Below, piece after piece: positions 8,583 through 17,535 of a DNA stretch of 64,000 nt. The notes under the pieces were generated by a model. That model worked only from the letters and a program-made list of their open reading frames with translations, was not told the DNA's origin and did not search any database. Made by a program: the position numbers and the translations under genes. The stretch is from Kibdelosporangium philippinense (GTDB taxonomy: Bacteria > Actinomycetota > Actinomycetes > Mycobacteriales > Pseudonocardiaceae): positions 1,158,501 through 1,222,500 of the forward strand of contig NZ_JAJVCN010000004.1 of assembly GCF_021390435.2 (NCBI RefSeq). The letters run 5' to 3'. Positions within the stretch are counted from its first letter, which is position 1. Every line of letters starts with the position of its first letter.

Positions 8583-10082
8583 GTGCGTCGTTTGGTGTTG
8601 GTGTCGGTGTTCCTGAGTGCTGCGGCGTTGGCGTCGTGTTCGGAGGCCTCGCCTCAGGCCGATGGCGTTGGGACAGCGGTCATCGGTGGCGCATCCGAAC
8701 CCGCCCAGTTCGCTCCTGGGTCCGCACCCGAGCCCGCAGCTGCGCCATCACCACAACCGCGAGCGTTATCGCATGACGGTGCGCGACCGGATAGCGGGAT
8801 TGTTGCGGCCGCGGGCGAGAACGCTCAATACAACTACGCGCCTTCGGTGATGGTCGACAACGGCCGTGTGCGCATGTGGTGGTGCAGCCAACTGGTTAGC
8901 AATCCGCCACCGGGCGACGATGTGGTCTACGCAGAGGCCGACACACCGGCGGGGCCCTTCTCCGTGGCGCGGGCGGTATTCGGTGGCGCTGGCCAAGGCT
9001 TTGACGGGCGGCACACCTGCGACCCGTCAGTGATCAGAGTCAACGGAACGTACTACCTGTATTACACAGGCGCGCCGAACGACCACAGTTCGGGCAACGC
9101 GATCGGGCTTGCGACGAGCTCAGACGGTGTTACGTGGACGCGTGCCAAAGGAGGCGAACCGATCGTAGGTTCGTCGTACGAAGTCGGGCGCAGCAACACT
9201 TACGGCGCTGGTCAACCGTCGGCGTTATATCTCGACGGCTGGTTCTATCTGATGTTCACCGACACCAACGCGTCCGGGGCGTACGACAACGGGGCTGGCC
9301 AATTCGTGTTGCGCTCCAAGGACCCGGTGTTCGCGACTGGCATGGAGATGTTGGGGCACGGCGGCTTCAAGCCTGGCCAAGGTCGCGAACGGTCCGTTGT
9401 AAATGCTTTCAGCGCCGACTGGATGTGGATCGACGCTCTGGACGCGTTCGCGATCGGCCACGAGACAGCAGACGGCACGACGATCACTTTCTGGAACAGG
9501 GACTTCACCACGCACCCGTACGAACCGGCGATAGTTCCGGGCCCCTGGGAAGAAGGACCAGGACTGGCACGCCGTGCGGACGGACACGCCCCACTGTCGA
9601 TGACCGATCCATGTGGTCGCATACCGATCGATCTCATCCGCGCCACGCGGGATAAGGCCGAACCGACCGACCTCAAGCGGTTCGGGCTGGATCTGCACGC
9701 CGTCAACGGCTGCGCAACCAGACAGTCCGCGCTCGCCACACTGCAAGGATTCGCGGTGCCGTCCCCGCAACGAACGCTCGACATGGTGCTGGGCAACGAA
9801 TTTGTGCGCGTGGACCGCCGGTCGGTTGCCGAAGCGATGGGCGCGGTCGTCATCAGTCAACGAGCCGCAGCGTTGAACGGTGTGCCGGTCACGGCGCACG
9901 TCGCCGCGGGCGCGGCAGCATTACGAGCGGAAGGGCGCGGCGTCGGCTTCCTACTTGGCGAAAGTCGCTTGTATCCGGTGACCCCGACGGTGGTTGCCGC
10001 CAACTCGTCGACCGTCGCCGACATTCCACCGACGACGTGGGACGGCTACTCGACCGGACCGGCCTTGGCTGTGCCGCGCTGA
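8583..10082 (+). CDS. lipoprotein with glycosidase-like beta-propeller
   Basis: About 499 residues. The N-terminus is a lipoprotein signal: basic VRR, hydrophobic stretch, then LASC lipobox with the cysteine near residue 19, so it is probably anchored outside the membrane. After a Pro/Ala-rich linker, the repeats around YAPSVMVDNG, CDPSVIRVNGTYYLYYTG and AGQPSALYLDGWFYLMFTD resemble five-bladed propeller hydrolases (GH43/62/117-type). Substrate unknown. GTG at 8583 was chosen because the signal begins there; a GTG at 8565 is also in frame. Three rare TTA codons (8766, 9225, 9921). Its 3' end overlaps the convergent gene by 37 bases. Confidence 0.7.
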   Translation: MRRLVLVSVFLSAAALASCSEASPQADGVGTAVIGGASEPAQFAPGSAPEPAAAPSPQPRALSHDGARPDSGIVAAAGENAQYNYAPSVMVDNGRVRMWWCSQLVSNPPPGDDVVYAEADTPAGPFSVARAVFGGAGQGFDGRHTCDPSVIRVNGTYYLYYTGAPNDHSSGNAIGLATSSDGVTWTRAKGGEPIVGSSYEVGRSNTYGAGQPSALYLDGWFYLMFTDTNASGAYDNGAGQFVLRSKDPVFATGMEMLGHGGFKPGQGRERSVVNAFSADWMWIDALDAFAIGHETADGTTITFWNRDFTTHPYEPAIVPGPWEEGPGLARRADGHAPLSMTDPCGRIPIDLIRATRDKAEPTDLKRFGLDLHAVNGCATRQSALATLQGFAVPSPQRTLDMVLGNEFVRVDRRSVAEAMGAVVISQRAAALNGVPVTAHVAAGAAALRAEGRGVGFLLGESRLYPVTPTVVAANSSTVADIPPTTWDGYSTGPALAVPR

Positions 10083-10465
10083 GCGAGGCGTCCGCCGACC
10101 AGCAAGCCGAGCCCGGCAGGCACGAGAATCACCAAGGCGCCGAAGGCGGCGTCGCCGGTCAACGCACTGCCCAGCGAACTCAGCCCTGTTTCGTCCACGA
10201 AGATCGCCTTGCCGATCACCCGCAGGATGCCGCTGGCGAATCCAGCCACGATCGAAGCCAGCACCCAGATCCGGGCACGATCAGCGAGCTGATGCCATCC
10301 GTCGAGCGCGCCCCACAACGCGGCAAGTCCCGCGACGACGCCGAGCACGATCGAGCGAATGACGCCGAGCGAGCTGATGTGCACAGCGATCGCCGCGAGC
10401 CCGACATCCGCGCCAGCCAGCACGAACGCGAGCACTCCGCCTCTGATCAGCCAAAACCGCACCAC
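10046..10465 (-). CDS. B-4DMT family membrane protein
   Basis: A 139-residue integral membrane protein with four hydrophobic segments. It resembles the actinobacterial B-4DMT family, which lies beside the aro/pepQ/efp genes in mycobacteria as well (Rv2536 position). Transport function is implied by the family name only; no substrate is known. It is convergent with the lipoprotein gene and divergent from the peptidase gene, with 67 bp between the two starts. Confidence 0.75.
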   Translation of the reverse strand: MVRFWLIRGGVLAFVLAGADVGLAAIAVHISSLGVIRSIVLGVVAGLAALWGALDGWHQLADRARIWVLASIVAGFASGILRVIGKAIFVDETGLSSLGSALTGDAAFGALVILVPAGLGLLVGGRLAQRGTAKAGPVE

Positions 10466-10532
10466 AAGACCCTACAACGAGCGTGTGGCCCAATGGTGAT
10501 CCAGCAATCCGCACCGACGTTAAGCTCGTCGC

Positions 10533-11642
10533 ATGTCTGACCTCTACGCCCGCCGCCGTGAAGCTCTGCGTACCCAGCTCAGGGAGCGAGGGCTGGACGC
10601 CCTGCTCGTGGTCGACCTACTTAATATCCGATATCTGACCGGATTCACCGGTTCCAACGCGGCGCTCGCCGTGCACGCCGCGGACAACCCCGGCGACGAG
10701 AAGCACACCATCTTCTGCACCGACGGGCGATACCTGACGCAAGCCGAAGAAGAAGTGTCCGACCTCGACCGGATCATCGACCGCGCCAGCGCCATCGCAC
10801 TGGTCAACAAGCTCGCCGCGCAGAAGACCAAGCACCGCAGGACGGGCTACGAGAGCCACCACGTCACCGTCGAAGCCTTGGACGGCCTTGCCGACGCGGC
10901 CGCTGGGATCGAGCTGATCCGCGCGCCCGGCATGATCGAGAAGCTGCGGATCATCAAGGACGACGCAGAGATCGAGGCCTTGCGGATGGCGTGCGCCGCG
11001 GCCGACCGCGCGCTGGCTGACCTGATGGAACACGGAGGTCTTCGGCCGGGCAGGTCCGAGCGCGAAGTGGCGCGTGAGCTTGAGGACCGCATGCTCGAGA
11101 ACGGCGCAGCCAAGCCCGCGTTCGAGTCGATCGTCGCCGCGGGCGCCCACTCGGCCATTCCGCATCACCGGCCAACGGATTCAGTGCTGCAGCACGGTGA
11201 TTTCGTCAAGCTGGACTTCGGCGCGCTGGTCGACGGGTACCACTCCGACATGACCCGGACAGTGGTGCTCGGCGAGCCCGCTGACTGGCAGAAGGAGATC
11301 TACGAGCTTGTCGCGGCCGCGCAAGCCGCTGGCCGGGCCGCGTTGAAGATCGGCGCGGACGTCAAGGATGTCGATGCCGCGGCCCGCGACATCATCGAGC
11401 GCGCCGGCCGGGGCGACGAGTACCTTCACGGTCTCGGCCATGGCGTTGGCCTGCAGATTCACGAGGCCCCGAACCTGTCGAAGGCCGGTGAAGGTACACT
11501 TTCGGCCGGCATGGCGGTCACCGTGGAGCCCGGCGTGTATCTGGCCGGCAAGGGCGGTGTCCGAATCGAGGACACGCTTGTCGTGCGGGAGGCCGGTCCC
11601 GAACTCCTCACCTTGACCACCAAGCAGCTCATGGTCGTGTGA
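10533..11642 (+). CDS. M24 family Xaa-Pro aminopeptidase/dipeptidase
   Basis: A cytoplasmic metallopeptidase of the creatinase/prolidase fold, 369 residues: N-terminal creatinase-like domain followed by the pita-bread catalytic domain. Metal ligands are visible in LDFGALVDGYHSDMTRT (two aspartates), HGLGHGVGL (histidine), TVEPGVY and RIEDT (glutamates). It is the PepQ/PepP-type peptidase preceding efp in many actinobacteria. It contains one of the A+T-rich TATCCGATA sites near its 5' end (10625). Confidence 0.93.
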   Translation: MSDLYARRREALRTQLRERGLDALLVVDLLNIRYLTGFTGSNAALAVHAADNPGDEKHTIFCTDGRYLTQAEEEVSDLDRIIDRASAIALVNKLAAQKTKHRRTGYESHHVTVEALDGLADAAAGIELIRAPGMIEKLRIIKDDAEIEALRMACAAADRALADLMEHGGLRPGRSEREVARELEDRMLENGAAKPAFESIVAAGAHSAIPHHRPTDSVLQHGDFVKLDFGALVDGYHSDMTRTVVLGEPADWQKEIYELVAAAQAAGRAALKIGADVKDVDAAARDIIERAGRGDEYLHGLGHGVGLQIHEAPNLSKAGEGTLSAGMAVTVEPGVYLAGKGGVRIEDTLVVREAGPELLTLTTKQLMVV

Positions 11643-11699
11643 ACGCACGCACGTCCTTGCCGAAAATTGAACACCGCTGAAAACAGGAGAGTCGAACCC

Positions 11700-12266
<567 letters not shown>

Positions 12267-12267
12267 G

Positions 12268-12687
12268 ATGGGCGCACGGAGCAAAGCTCGCAAGCGCGCG
12301 GTCGACCTGCTGTTCGAAGCGCAGCTCAGGAAAGTCGACCCGGTCAGCCTGCTGGCCGACCGGGTCGGTTCCCCTGACGTGCCACCGGTGAACGACTACA
12401 CCGTCACGCTGGTCGAGGGTGTGCAGACGCAACTCGGGCGGATCGACGAGCTGTTGGCAGAGCATTCGGAGGGCTGGACGCTCGACCGGATGCCCGCGGT
12501 GGACCTCGCGGTGCTCCGGCTCGGCCTGTACGAGTTGCTGTGGGCGTCGGACGTGCCTGACGCGGTCGCGATCGACGAGGCCGTTCAGCTCGCGAAGATG
12601 CTGTCCACGGACGACTCGCCGCGGTTCGTCAACGGTCTGCTCGGCCGGATAGCCACGATCGCGGACAGGCTGCGCGCGACCCTCTGA
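12268..12687 (+). CDS. nusB: transcription antitermination protein NusB
   Basis: An all-helical RNA-binding partner of NusE/S10 in rRNA antitermination, 139 residues. The N-terminal SKARKRAVDLLFEAQ, central LDRMPAVDLAVLRLGLYEL and the C-terminal IDEAVQLAKMLSTDDSPRF are typical. The ATG starts one base after the efp stop, so the two are cotranscribed. Confidence 0.95.
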   Translation: MGARSKARKRAVDLLFEAQLRKVDPVSLLADRVGSPDVPPVNDYTVTLVEGVQTQLGRIDELLAEHSEGWTLDRMPAVDLAVLRLGLYELLWASDVPDAVAIDEAVQLAKMLSTDDSPRFVNGLLGRIATIADRLRATL

Positions 12688-12768
12688 GCCGACCTGGACA
12701 AGAGCTAGCCCGGAAAGCGCTGGGGTGAAGAAGCGCTGGTCAGAACGCATGCGGCGCAGAACTGTCGG

Positions 12769-12797
12769 ACCCCTGGTGTTGAATAAAAACTAGGGGT
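12769..12797 (+). other. A+T-rich hairpin downstream of nusB
   Basis: ACCCCT and AGGGGT (12769-12774, 12792-12797) form a 6-bp stem around a 17-base A-rich loop, 80 bp after the nusB stop. It has no T-tract, so it is a weak terminator candidate at best. It sits just before the repeat array. Confidence 0.35.
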
Positions 12798-12879
12798 TCC
12801 CCCAATGGCGGGCTTTGTCGCGGTGGTGGGACTGCGACTTCCGCTGGAGTGCAGGGCCCTTAGGCCCGCAGGGGTGCAT

Positions 12880-13255
12880 GCGCTTGGATGTTCGCAGAGC
12901 CGCGTGGGCCTGGACATTTGCCGGGCACCGATCTGGATGTCGCCGGGATCTGTCCCCCTTGCTGCGCACCGATCAGGATGTCGCCAGGCATCGATCTGGA
13001 GTGCCGGGTACGGGCCTGGATGTCCGCAGGGCTGCACTGAGCCGGATGCTCGCGGGGCCTGGACGTTCGCAGGTACGGGCCCGGATGTTGGGAAGGCTGC
13101 GCCGGGCGTTCGCAGGCCTAGATGTTCGTGGGCACCGGCCTAGATCTTCGCGAGTCGGGATGTACGGAAGGCTGCACGGATCTGGAAGTCCGGTGGCAGG
13201 GGCCTGGACGTTCGCGGGCAAAGATCTTGACGTTCGCAGGGCCCGGTCAGGTGGA
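12880..13255 (+). repeat. degenerate tandem array of about 16 CTGGATGTTCGCAGGGC-like units
   Basis: Units resembling GGCCTGGATGTTCGCAGGGC begin near 12884, 12910, 12933, 12974, 12996, 13016, 13042, 13059, 13081, 13102, 13118, 13140, 13156, 13182, 13204 and 13226. Spacing is mostly 16-26 bp, often 22, and not a multiple of three. Open reading frames across it do not keep the repeat in one frame, so it is probably non-coding. It lies in an 814-bp gene-free gap between nusB and bldD (12688-13501); outside the array, 13256-13501 shows nothing I recognise. Confidence 0.75.
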
Positions 13256-13501
13256 TGGCCGCCGCGGCTGTGTGGAGTCGCCTTCGTCTGGACTGCTCGG
13301 ACTTGCGCGTTCGCCACAGCGCGAAAGTGGTTCGGTGCCAAGGCGAGAGTAGTTCGCATCAGCTCGATGCGCGCGCTGCACGTGTTCCGGAGGCGTGCGG
13401 TCGTGCAGGGCGACCTCATCCTCAGGTTGTTCTGCTCAGCGCCGACCGGCTGCGCGCCACCCATCGTTCAACGGGTCCCCCAGCGCGCAGCCGGTGTTGT
13501 A

Positions 13502-13990
13502 TCAGTCCTCTTTGGACGGCCTTGCTTCCGGCGGGAGCACGCCCCAGTCGATCAGCTGCTCGGTGAGCTCGCCAGGGGTCATGTCGTAGATGATGGCGAG
13601 TGACCGCAGGTCCTCGGTCCGGATGGACAGAACCTTGCCGTTGTAGTCCCCTCGCTGACTCTGGATGGTGGCCGCGTAGCGCGCCAGCGGACCGACCTTC
13701 TCGGCCGGCAGCTGCTGCAGCCGCTCCAGGTTGATGACGATTTTCGTGGCTGGCTCGGCGCCGGAGGGGACCCTTCCCTCGGGCAGGAGCTCGACCACCG
13801 GTACCCCGTAGAAGTCGGCCAGCTCGGCCAGCTTCTGCACGGTCACTGCACGGTCGCCGCGTTCGTAGGAGCCGACAACGACTGCCTTCCAGCGTCCGCC
13901 GGACTTCTGCTCGACGCCGTGCAACGACAGGCCTTGCTGCTGGCGGATGCCACGGAGCTTGGCCCCTAGCGCCTTGGCGTAATCGCCCAT
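13502..13990 (-). CDS. bldD: developmental transcriptional regulator BldD
   Basis: Master repressor of sporulation genes in Streptomyces, dimerised by tetrameric c-di-GMP. 162 residues. The N-terminal helix-turn-helix includes HGVEQKSGGRWKAVVVGSYERG. The C-terminal domain holds the c-di-GMP signature RGD-X8-RTED (QRGDYNGKVLSIRTED), exactly the RxD-X8-RxxD pattern, so nucleotide binding should be intact. The start at 13990 aligns with the Streptomyces protein; an ATG at 14005 would add five residues. It is transcribed away from pyrR. Confidence 0.95.
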   Translation of the reverse strand: MGDYAKALGAKLRGIRQQQGLSLHGVEQKSGGRWKAVVVGSYERGDRAVTVQKLAELADFYGVPVVELLPEGRVPSGAEPATKIVINLERLQQLPAEKVGPLARYAATIQSQRGDYNGKVLSIRTEDLRSLAIIYDMTPGELTEQLIDWGVLPPEARPSKED

Positions 13991-14066
13991 GTGGCGGTTC
14001 TCCATTTCATTCGCCCCGGCGGCCGGGAAGGCGAGCCGACGGGTCTCTGCTTAGATCGATACGCAG

Positions 14067-14079
14067 AGTAATGGTTACT
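14067..14079. promoter_or_regulatory. inverted repeat upstream of bldD
   Basis: AGTAA-TGG-TTACT is a perfect 5-bp inverted repeat, about 80 bp before the bldD start. BldD represses its own gene in Streptomyces through a TNAC-N5-GTNA type site; the present repeat is palindromic but has the half sites in the opposite order, so assignment to BldD is only a suggestion. Confidence 0.35.
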
Positions 14080-14218
14080 TGCCGTGGCCACCAGGTCAAG
14101 CACCTCGCTCAGTTGCAGTATCGAGATCGACCTCAAGACCACCCGGACGGTGTACCCGTGTGCCCTGGTAACGTGCCTGATGACCCTGGTAATGAGGGTC
14201 CTTGACATCCTTTAACGA

Positions 14219-14245
14219 CCCGTCCAGCGAGGCGGGGAAGGAGGT
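14219..14245 (+). promoter_or_regulatory. PyrR-binding RNA hairpin adjoining the pyrR ribosome binding site
   Basis: The leader contains a CCCG/CGGG stem (14219-14222 and 14233-14236) enclosing UCCAGCGAGG. This loop matches the UCCAGnGAGG sequence bound by PyrR in other bacteria. The ribosome binding site AAGGAGGU (14238-14245) follows directly, and pyrR starts at 14254. PyrR with UMP bound here would hide the ribosome binding site, the translational repression known for mycobacterial pyr operons, rather than the Bacillus attenuation mechanism. Confidence 0.7.
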
Positions 14246-14253
14246 CCACGCCA

Positions 14254-14826
14254 GTGCCACGCACCCGTGGCGCGGCGGATCCGGGCGAGCGGCGCGAGCT
14301 GCTGTCGGCCGGGGACGTCGCGCGCACCGTCGCCCGAATGGCCCATCAGGTCATCGAGAAAACGACTCTCGGTGGTCCTGACGCTGCTCCAGTCGTGCTG
14401 ATCGGCATTCCTACAAGGGGTGCACCGCTCGCCAAGCGACTGGCAGCACGTATTGCCGAGTTCAGCGGAGTCCACGTCCCCACGGGCGTGCTCGACGTGA
14501 CTCTTTACCGCGACGACCTGCGTCGCCATCCCAACCGCCCGCTCGAACCGACGAGCCTGCCCGAGGGCGGTATCGAGGACAAACTCGTCATCCTTGTCGA
14601 CGACGTGCTCTATTCCGGCCGAACGGTCCGTGCCGCTTTGGATGCGCTGCGTGACCATGGCAGGCCGCAGGCCGTGCAACTCGCCGTGCTTGTCGACCGC
14701 GGCCACCGCGAATTGCCGATCCGGGCCGACTACGTGGGCAAGAACGTCCCTACCGCCCGGTCGGAAGGTGTCGAAGTGTTGCTTGACGAACTGGACGGCC
14801 GCGACGCCGTGGAGCTTGTTGGATGA
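14254..14826 (+). CDS. pyrR: PyrR bifunctional regulator/uracil phosphoribosyltransferase
   Basis: RNA-binding regulator of pyrimidine biosynthesis with uracil phosphoribosyltransferase activity. 190 residues. The PRPP-binding loop is LVDDVLYSGRTVRAALDAL; the N-terminal region has VLIGIPTRGAPLAKRLA. GTG start behind a strong AAGGAGGT and a PyrR-type hairpin, which points to autoregulation. First gene of the pyr operon; its stop overlaps pyrB by 4 bases (ATGA). Confidence 0.95.
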   Translation: MPRTRGAADPGERRELLSAGDVARTVARMAHQVIEKTTLGGPDAAPVVLIGIPTRGAPLAKRLAARIAEFSGVHVPTGVLDVTLYRDDLRRHPNRPLEPTSLPEGGIEDKLVILVDDVLYSGRTVRAALDALRDHGRPQAVQLAVLVDRGHRELPIRADYVGKNVPTARSEGVEVLLDELDGRDAVELVG

Positions 14827-15755
14827 AACACCTGCTGAGCTGTGACGGCCTGAGCCGTGACGCGGCCACTGCCGTACTGGACACTGCCGGCGCGCTGAAG
14901 CAGGCGCTTCTGGGCCGGGAGGTCCGTAAGCTGCCGACGCTTCGTGGTCGGACGGTCATCACAATGTTTTACGAGAACTCGACCCGCACCCGCGTCTCGT
15001 TCGAGATCGCGGGCAAATGGATGAGCGCCGACGTCGTCAACGTGTCGTCGAGCGGCTCGTCTGTCAGCAAGGGCGAGTCGTTGCGCGACACCGCCCTGAC
15101 GTTGGCGGCCGCGGGCGCTGATTGCGTCATCGTTCGCCATCCGGCGTCCGGCGCGGCGCACCGGTTGGCCGACTGGCTGGCCAGCACGCACACCTCGGTC
15201 GTCAACGCCGGTGACGGTACGCACGAACATCCGACCCAGGCGTTGCTGGACGCGGCGACCTTGCGCGAGCGCCTCGGCGGCCTGGACGGCCGTCGGGTCG
15301 CGATCGTTGGTGACGTGCTGCACAGTCGCGTGGCCAGGTCGAACGTGCATTTGCTCACAACGCTGGGTGCCGAGGTGGTGCTCGTCGCGCCGCCGACTTT
15401 GCTGCCGACGGGCGTAAACAGTTGGCCTGTAACGGTGTCGCACGAGCTCGACGCCGAACTGTCCGCTGTGGACGGTGTGATGATGCTGCGTGTGCAGGCC
15501 GAGCGCATGCACGGCGGCTTCTTCCCCTCTGCACGCGAGTACTCCATCGCATACGGTCTGTCGGAGGCGCGCCTGCGCCTGCTCCCTGACCACGCTGTCG
15601 TGCTGCATCCCGGACCGATGCTGCGCGGCATGGAGATCGCGTCCACCGTCGCGGACTCGCCACGGGCCGCGATCACCGACCAAGTCCGAAACGGAGTCCA
15701 CGTCCGCATGGCGGTGCTCTACCACCTGCTCGCCGGGGAAGAGGAAGTCGCATGA
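14823..15755 (+). CDS. pyrB: aspartate carbamoyltransferase catalytic subunit
   Basis: Joins carbamoyl phosphate and aspartate to carbamoyl aspartate. 310 residues. The carbamoyl phosphate loop FYENSTRTRVSFE is near residue 45, and SSGSSVSKGESLRDT, RHPASGA, GDGTHEHPTQALLDA and HPGPMLRG follow in order. No pyrI regulatory gene is next to it. Overlaps pyrR and pyrC by 4 bases each. Confidence 0.97.
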   Translation: MKHLLSCDGLSRDAATAVLDTAGALKQALLGREVRKLPTLRGRTVITMFYENSTRTRVSFEIAGKWMSADVVNVSSSGSSVSKGESLRDTALTLAAAGADCVIVRHPASGAAHRLADWLASTHTSVVNAGDGTHEHPTQALLDAATLRERLGGLDGRRVAIVGDVLHSRVARSNVHLLTTLGAEVVLVAPPTLLPTGVNSWPVTVSHELDAELSAVDGVMMLRVQAERMHGGFFPSAREYSIAYGLSEARLRLLPDHAVVLHPGPMLRGMEIASTVADSPRAAITDQVRNGVHVRMAVLYHLLAGEEEVA

Positions 15756-17035
15756 CGCTGATCAAAGGCGCCGTGATGTACGGCGAAGGTGACCCGGTCG
15801 ACATCCTCGTCGAGGACGGTCAAATATCGGATATAGGAAATCTGAAATCTGATGACCGGACCGTCATCGACGCACAGGGCCTGATCGCCCTGCCAGGGTT
15901 CGTCGACCTGCACACGCATTTGCGTGAGCCGGGACGCGAGGACACCGAGACCGTCGAGACGGGTTCGGCGGCCGCCGCGCTCGGCGGTTACACGGCGGTT
16001 TTCGCGATGGCCAACACCGATCCGGTCGCCGACAACCCGGTCGTCGTCGAGCATGTGTGGCGCCGCGGCCGCGAGGTCGCGTTGGTTGACGTGCACCCGA
16101 TCGGCGCGGTGACCGTCGGGCTGAAAGGCGAGCGACTCGCCGAGCTCGGCGCGATGGCGCGGAGCAACGCGAACGTCCGGATTTTCTCCGACGACGGCAT
16201 GTGCGTCGCTGACCCGCTCATCATGCGGCGCGCGCTGGAATACAGCCGAGGCCTCGATGTGCTCATCGCGCAGCACGCCGAAGAACCGCGCCTGACGGTC
16301 GGCGCCCAGGCGCACGAAGGTGAAACCGCCGCGCGACTCGGGCTCGCCGGATGGCCAGCGGCCGCCGAGGAGTCGATCGTCGCGCGCGACTGTTTGCTGG
16401 CGGGCCACGTCGGCGCGCGGTTGCACGTCTGCCACGTCTCGACTGCGGGAACCGCGGACGTGCTGCGCTGGGCGAAGGCCCGCGGCACCCAGGTCTCGGC
16501 CGAAGTGACGCCGCACCATTTGCTGTTGGACGACGATCGGCTCAACACCTATGACCCGGTCAACAAGGTCAACCCGCCGCTGCGGGCTATATCAGATACG
16601 AAAGCGCTCCGTGAAGCGCTCGCCGAAGGCGTCATCGACTGCGTGGCCACCGACCACGCGCCGCACGCGCCACAAGACAAAGACTGTGAATGGTCCGCGG
16701 CGCGACCCGGCATGCTCGGTCTGCAGACCGCCTTGTCCGTCGTGATCCAGACGATGGTCCAGCCCGGCCTGCTCGACTGGCGCGGAGTCGCGCGAGTGAT
16801 GAGCGAGCGGCCCGCCGAAATCGCCGGTCTGCCGGACCACGGCAGGCCGATCGCGGTCGGCGAACCCGCCAACCTCGTCCTGGTCGACCCGAAAGCGACC
16901 TGGACGGTGAATGGCGCGGAATTGGCCAGTCTCGCGAGCAACACCCCGTACGAGGGCATGGAGTTCCCCGGCGTCGTCAAAGCGACGTTGCTGCGCGGCA
17001 AGGTGACCGCGCGAGACGGGAAGGTCGCGAGATGA
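15752..17035 (+). CDS. pyrC: dihydroorotase
   Basis: Cyclises carbamoyl aspartate to dihydroorotate; zinc amidohydrolase, 427 residues, class I type. Metal ligands are visible in FVDLHTHLREPG, further histidines in QHAEE and HVCHVST, and the catalytic aspartate in VATDHAPHA. Two TATCNGATA sites lie inside the gene (15825, 16590), both coding for an Ile-Ser-Asp sequence in otherwise G+C-rich codons. Stop overlaps the next gene by 4 bases. Confidence 0.96.
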   Translation: MTLIKGAVMYGEGDPVDILVEDGQISDIGNLKSDDRTVIDAQGLIALPGFVDLHTHLREPGREDTETVETGSAAAALGGYTAVFAMANTDPVADNPVVVEHVWRRGREVALVDVHPIGAVTVGLKGERLAELGAMARSNANVRIFSDDGMCVADPLIMRRALEYSRGLDVLIAQHAEEPRLTVGAQAHEGETAARLGLAGWPAAAEESIVARDCLLAGHVGARLHVCHVSTAGTADVLRWAKARGTQVSAEVTPHHLLLDDDRLNTYDPVNKVNPPLRAISDTKALREALAEGVIDCVATDHAPHAPQDKDCEWSAARPGMLGLQTALSVVIQTMVQPGLLDWRGVARVMSERPAEIAGLPDHGRPIAVGEPANLVLVDPKATWTVNGAELASLASNTPYEGMEFPGVVKATLLRGKVTARDGKVAR

Positions 17036-17535
17036 GGATCTTGCTCACGCTCGCGATCGTGGCCTTCTTCCTGCTGTGCGTGCTGGCCATGTGGTGGGGC
17101 TACCGCAATCGCGCGCGCAGGCAAAGCACGGTCCTTCCGGCGTTTCCGCAACCACCGGCGCAGCTCAAAGAAGATCTGCTCAAACCTGTGACGGGCGTGT
17201 ACATCAGCACGACGACCGCGAAGAGTTGGCAGGACCGTGTCGCTGTCGGGGACGTCGGATTCCGGGCTGCCGCGACCGTGCACCTGACGAACGACGGCGT
17301 GCTGTTCGACAGGGAAGGCGCAGACCGGGTCTGGATCCCGGCCGACTCGGTGGTCAGCGCCCGCACCGACCGTGCGATCGCCGGAAAGGTGATGAAGCGC
17401 GACGGCCTGCTCGTCGTGCGCTGGCGACTGGGCGAGCACGAGCTCGACACAGGCTTCCGGGGAGATGACAAAGACGTGTACGCGGACTGGGTCGAGGCGT
17501 TGACCGGCCTGGCCAAAGGAGGAGCGGCGAAGTGA
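17032..17535 (+). CDS. membrane-anchored PH-like protein of the pyr operon
   Basis: A 167-residue protein with one N-terminal transmembrane helix (LLTLAIVAFFLLCVLAMWW) and a cytoplasmic beta-rich domain from about residue 50 ending in WVEALTGL, similar to bacterial PH-like domains. A protein of this kind occupies the same place between pyrC and carA in mycobacteria (Rv1382 position). Its role in pyrimidine synthesis is unknown. ATGA overlap with pyrC and GTGA overlap with carA show tight coupling. Confidence 0.8.
   Translation: MRILLTLAIVAFFLLCVLAMWWGYRNRARRQSTVLPAFPQPPAQLKEDLLKPVTGVYISTTTAKSWQDRVAVGDVGFRAAATVHLTNDGVLFDREGADRVWIPADSVVSARTDRAIAGKVMKRDGLLVVRWRLGEHELDTGFRGDDKDVYADWVEALTGLAKGGAAK

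Noticed and set aside
12880..13255. CRISPR array
   Set aside because: Units differ from each other and spacers are short and irregular; no cas genes are present.
12815..13603. Open frame of 262 codons across the repeat array
   Set aside because: No family resemblance; repeat units fall in changing frames and the frame runs into the bldD region on the opposite strand.
14202..14207. TTGACA as the -35 box of pyrR
   Set aside because: A -10 box at normal distance would fall inside the PyrR hairpin and put the transcription start after it; no -10-like sequence is there.
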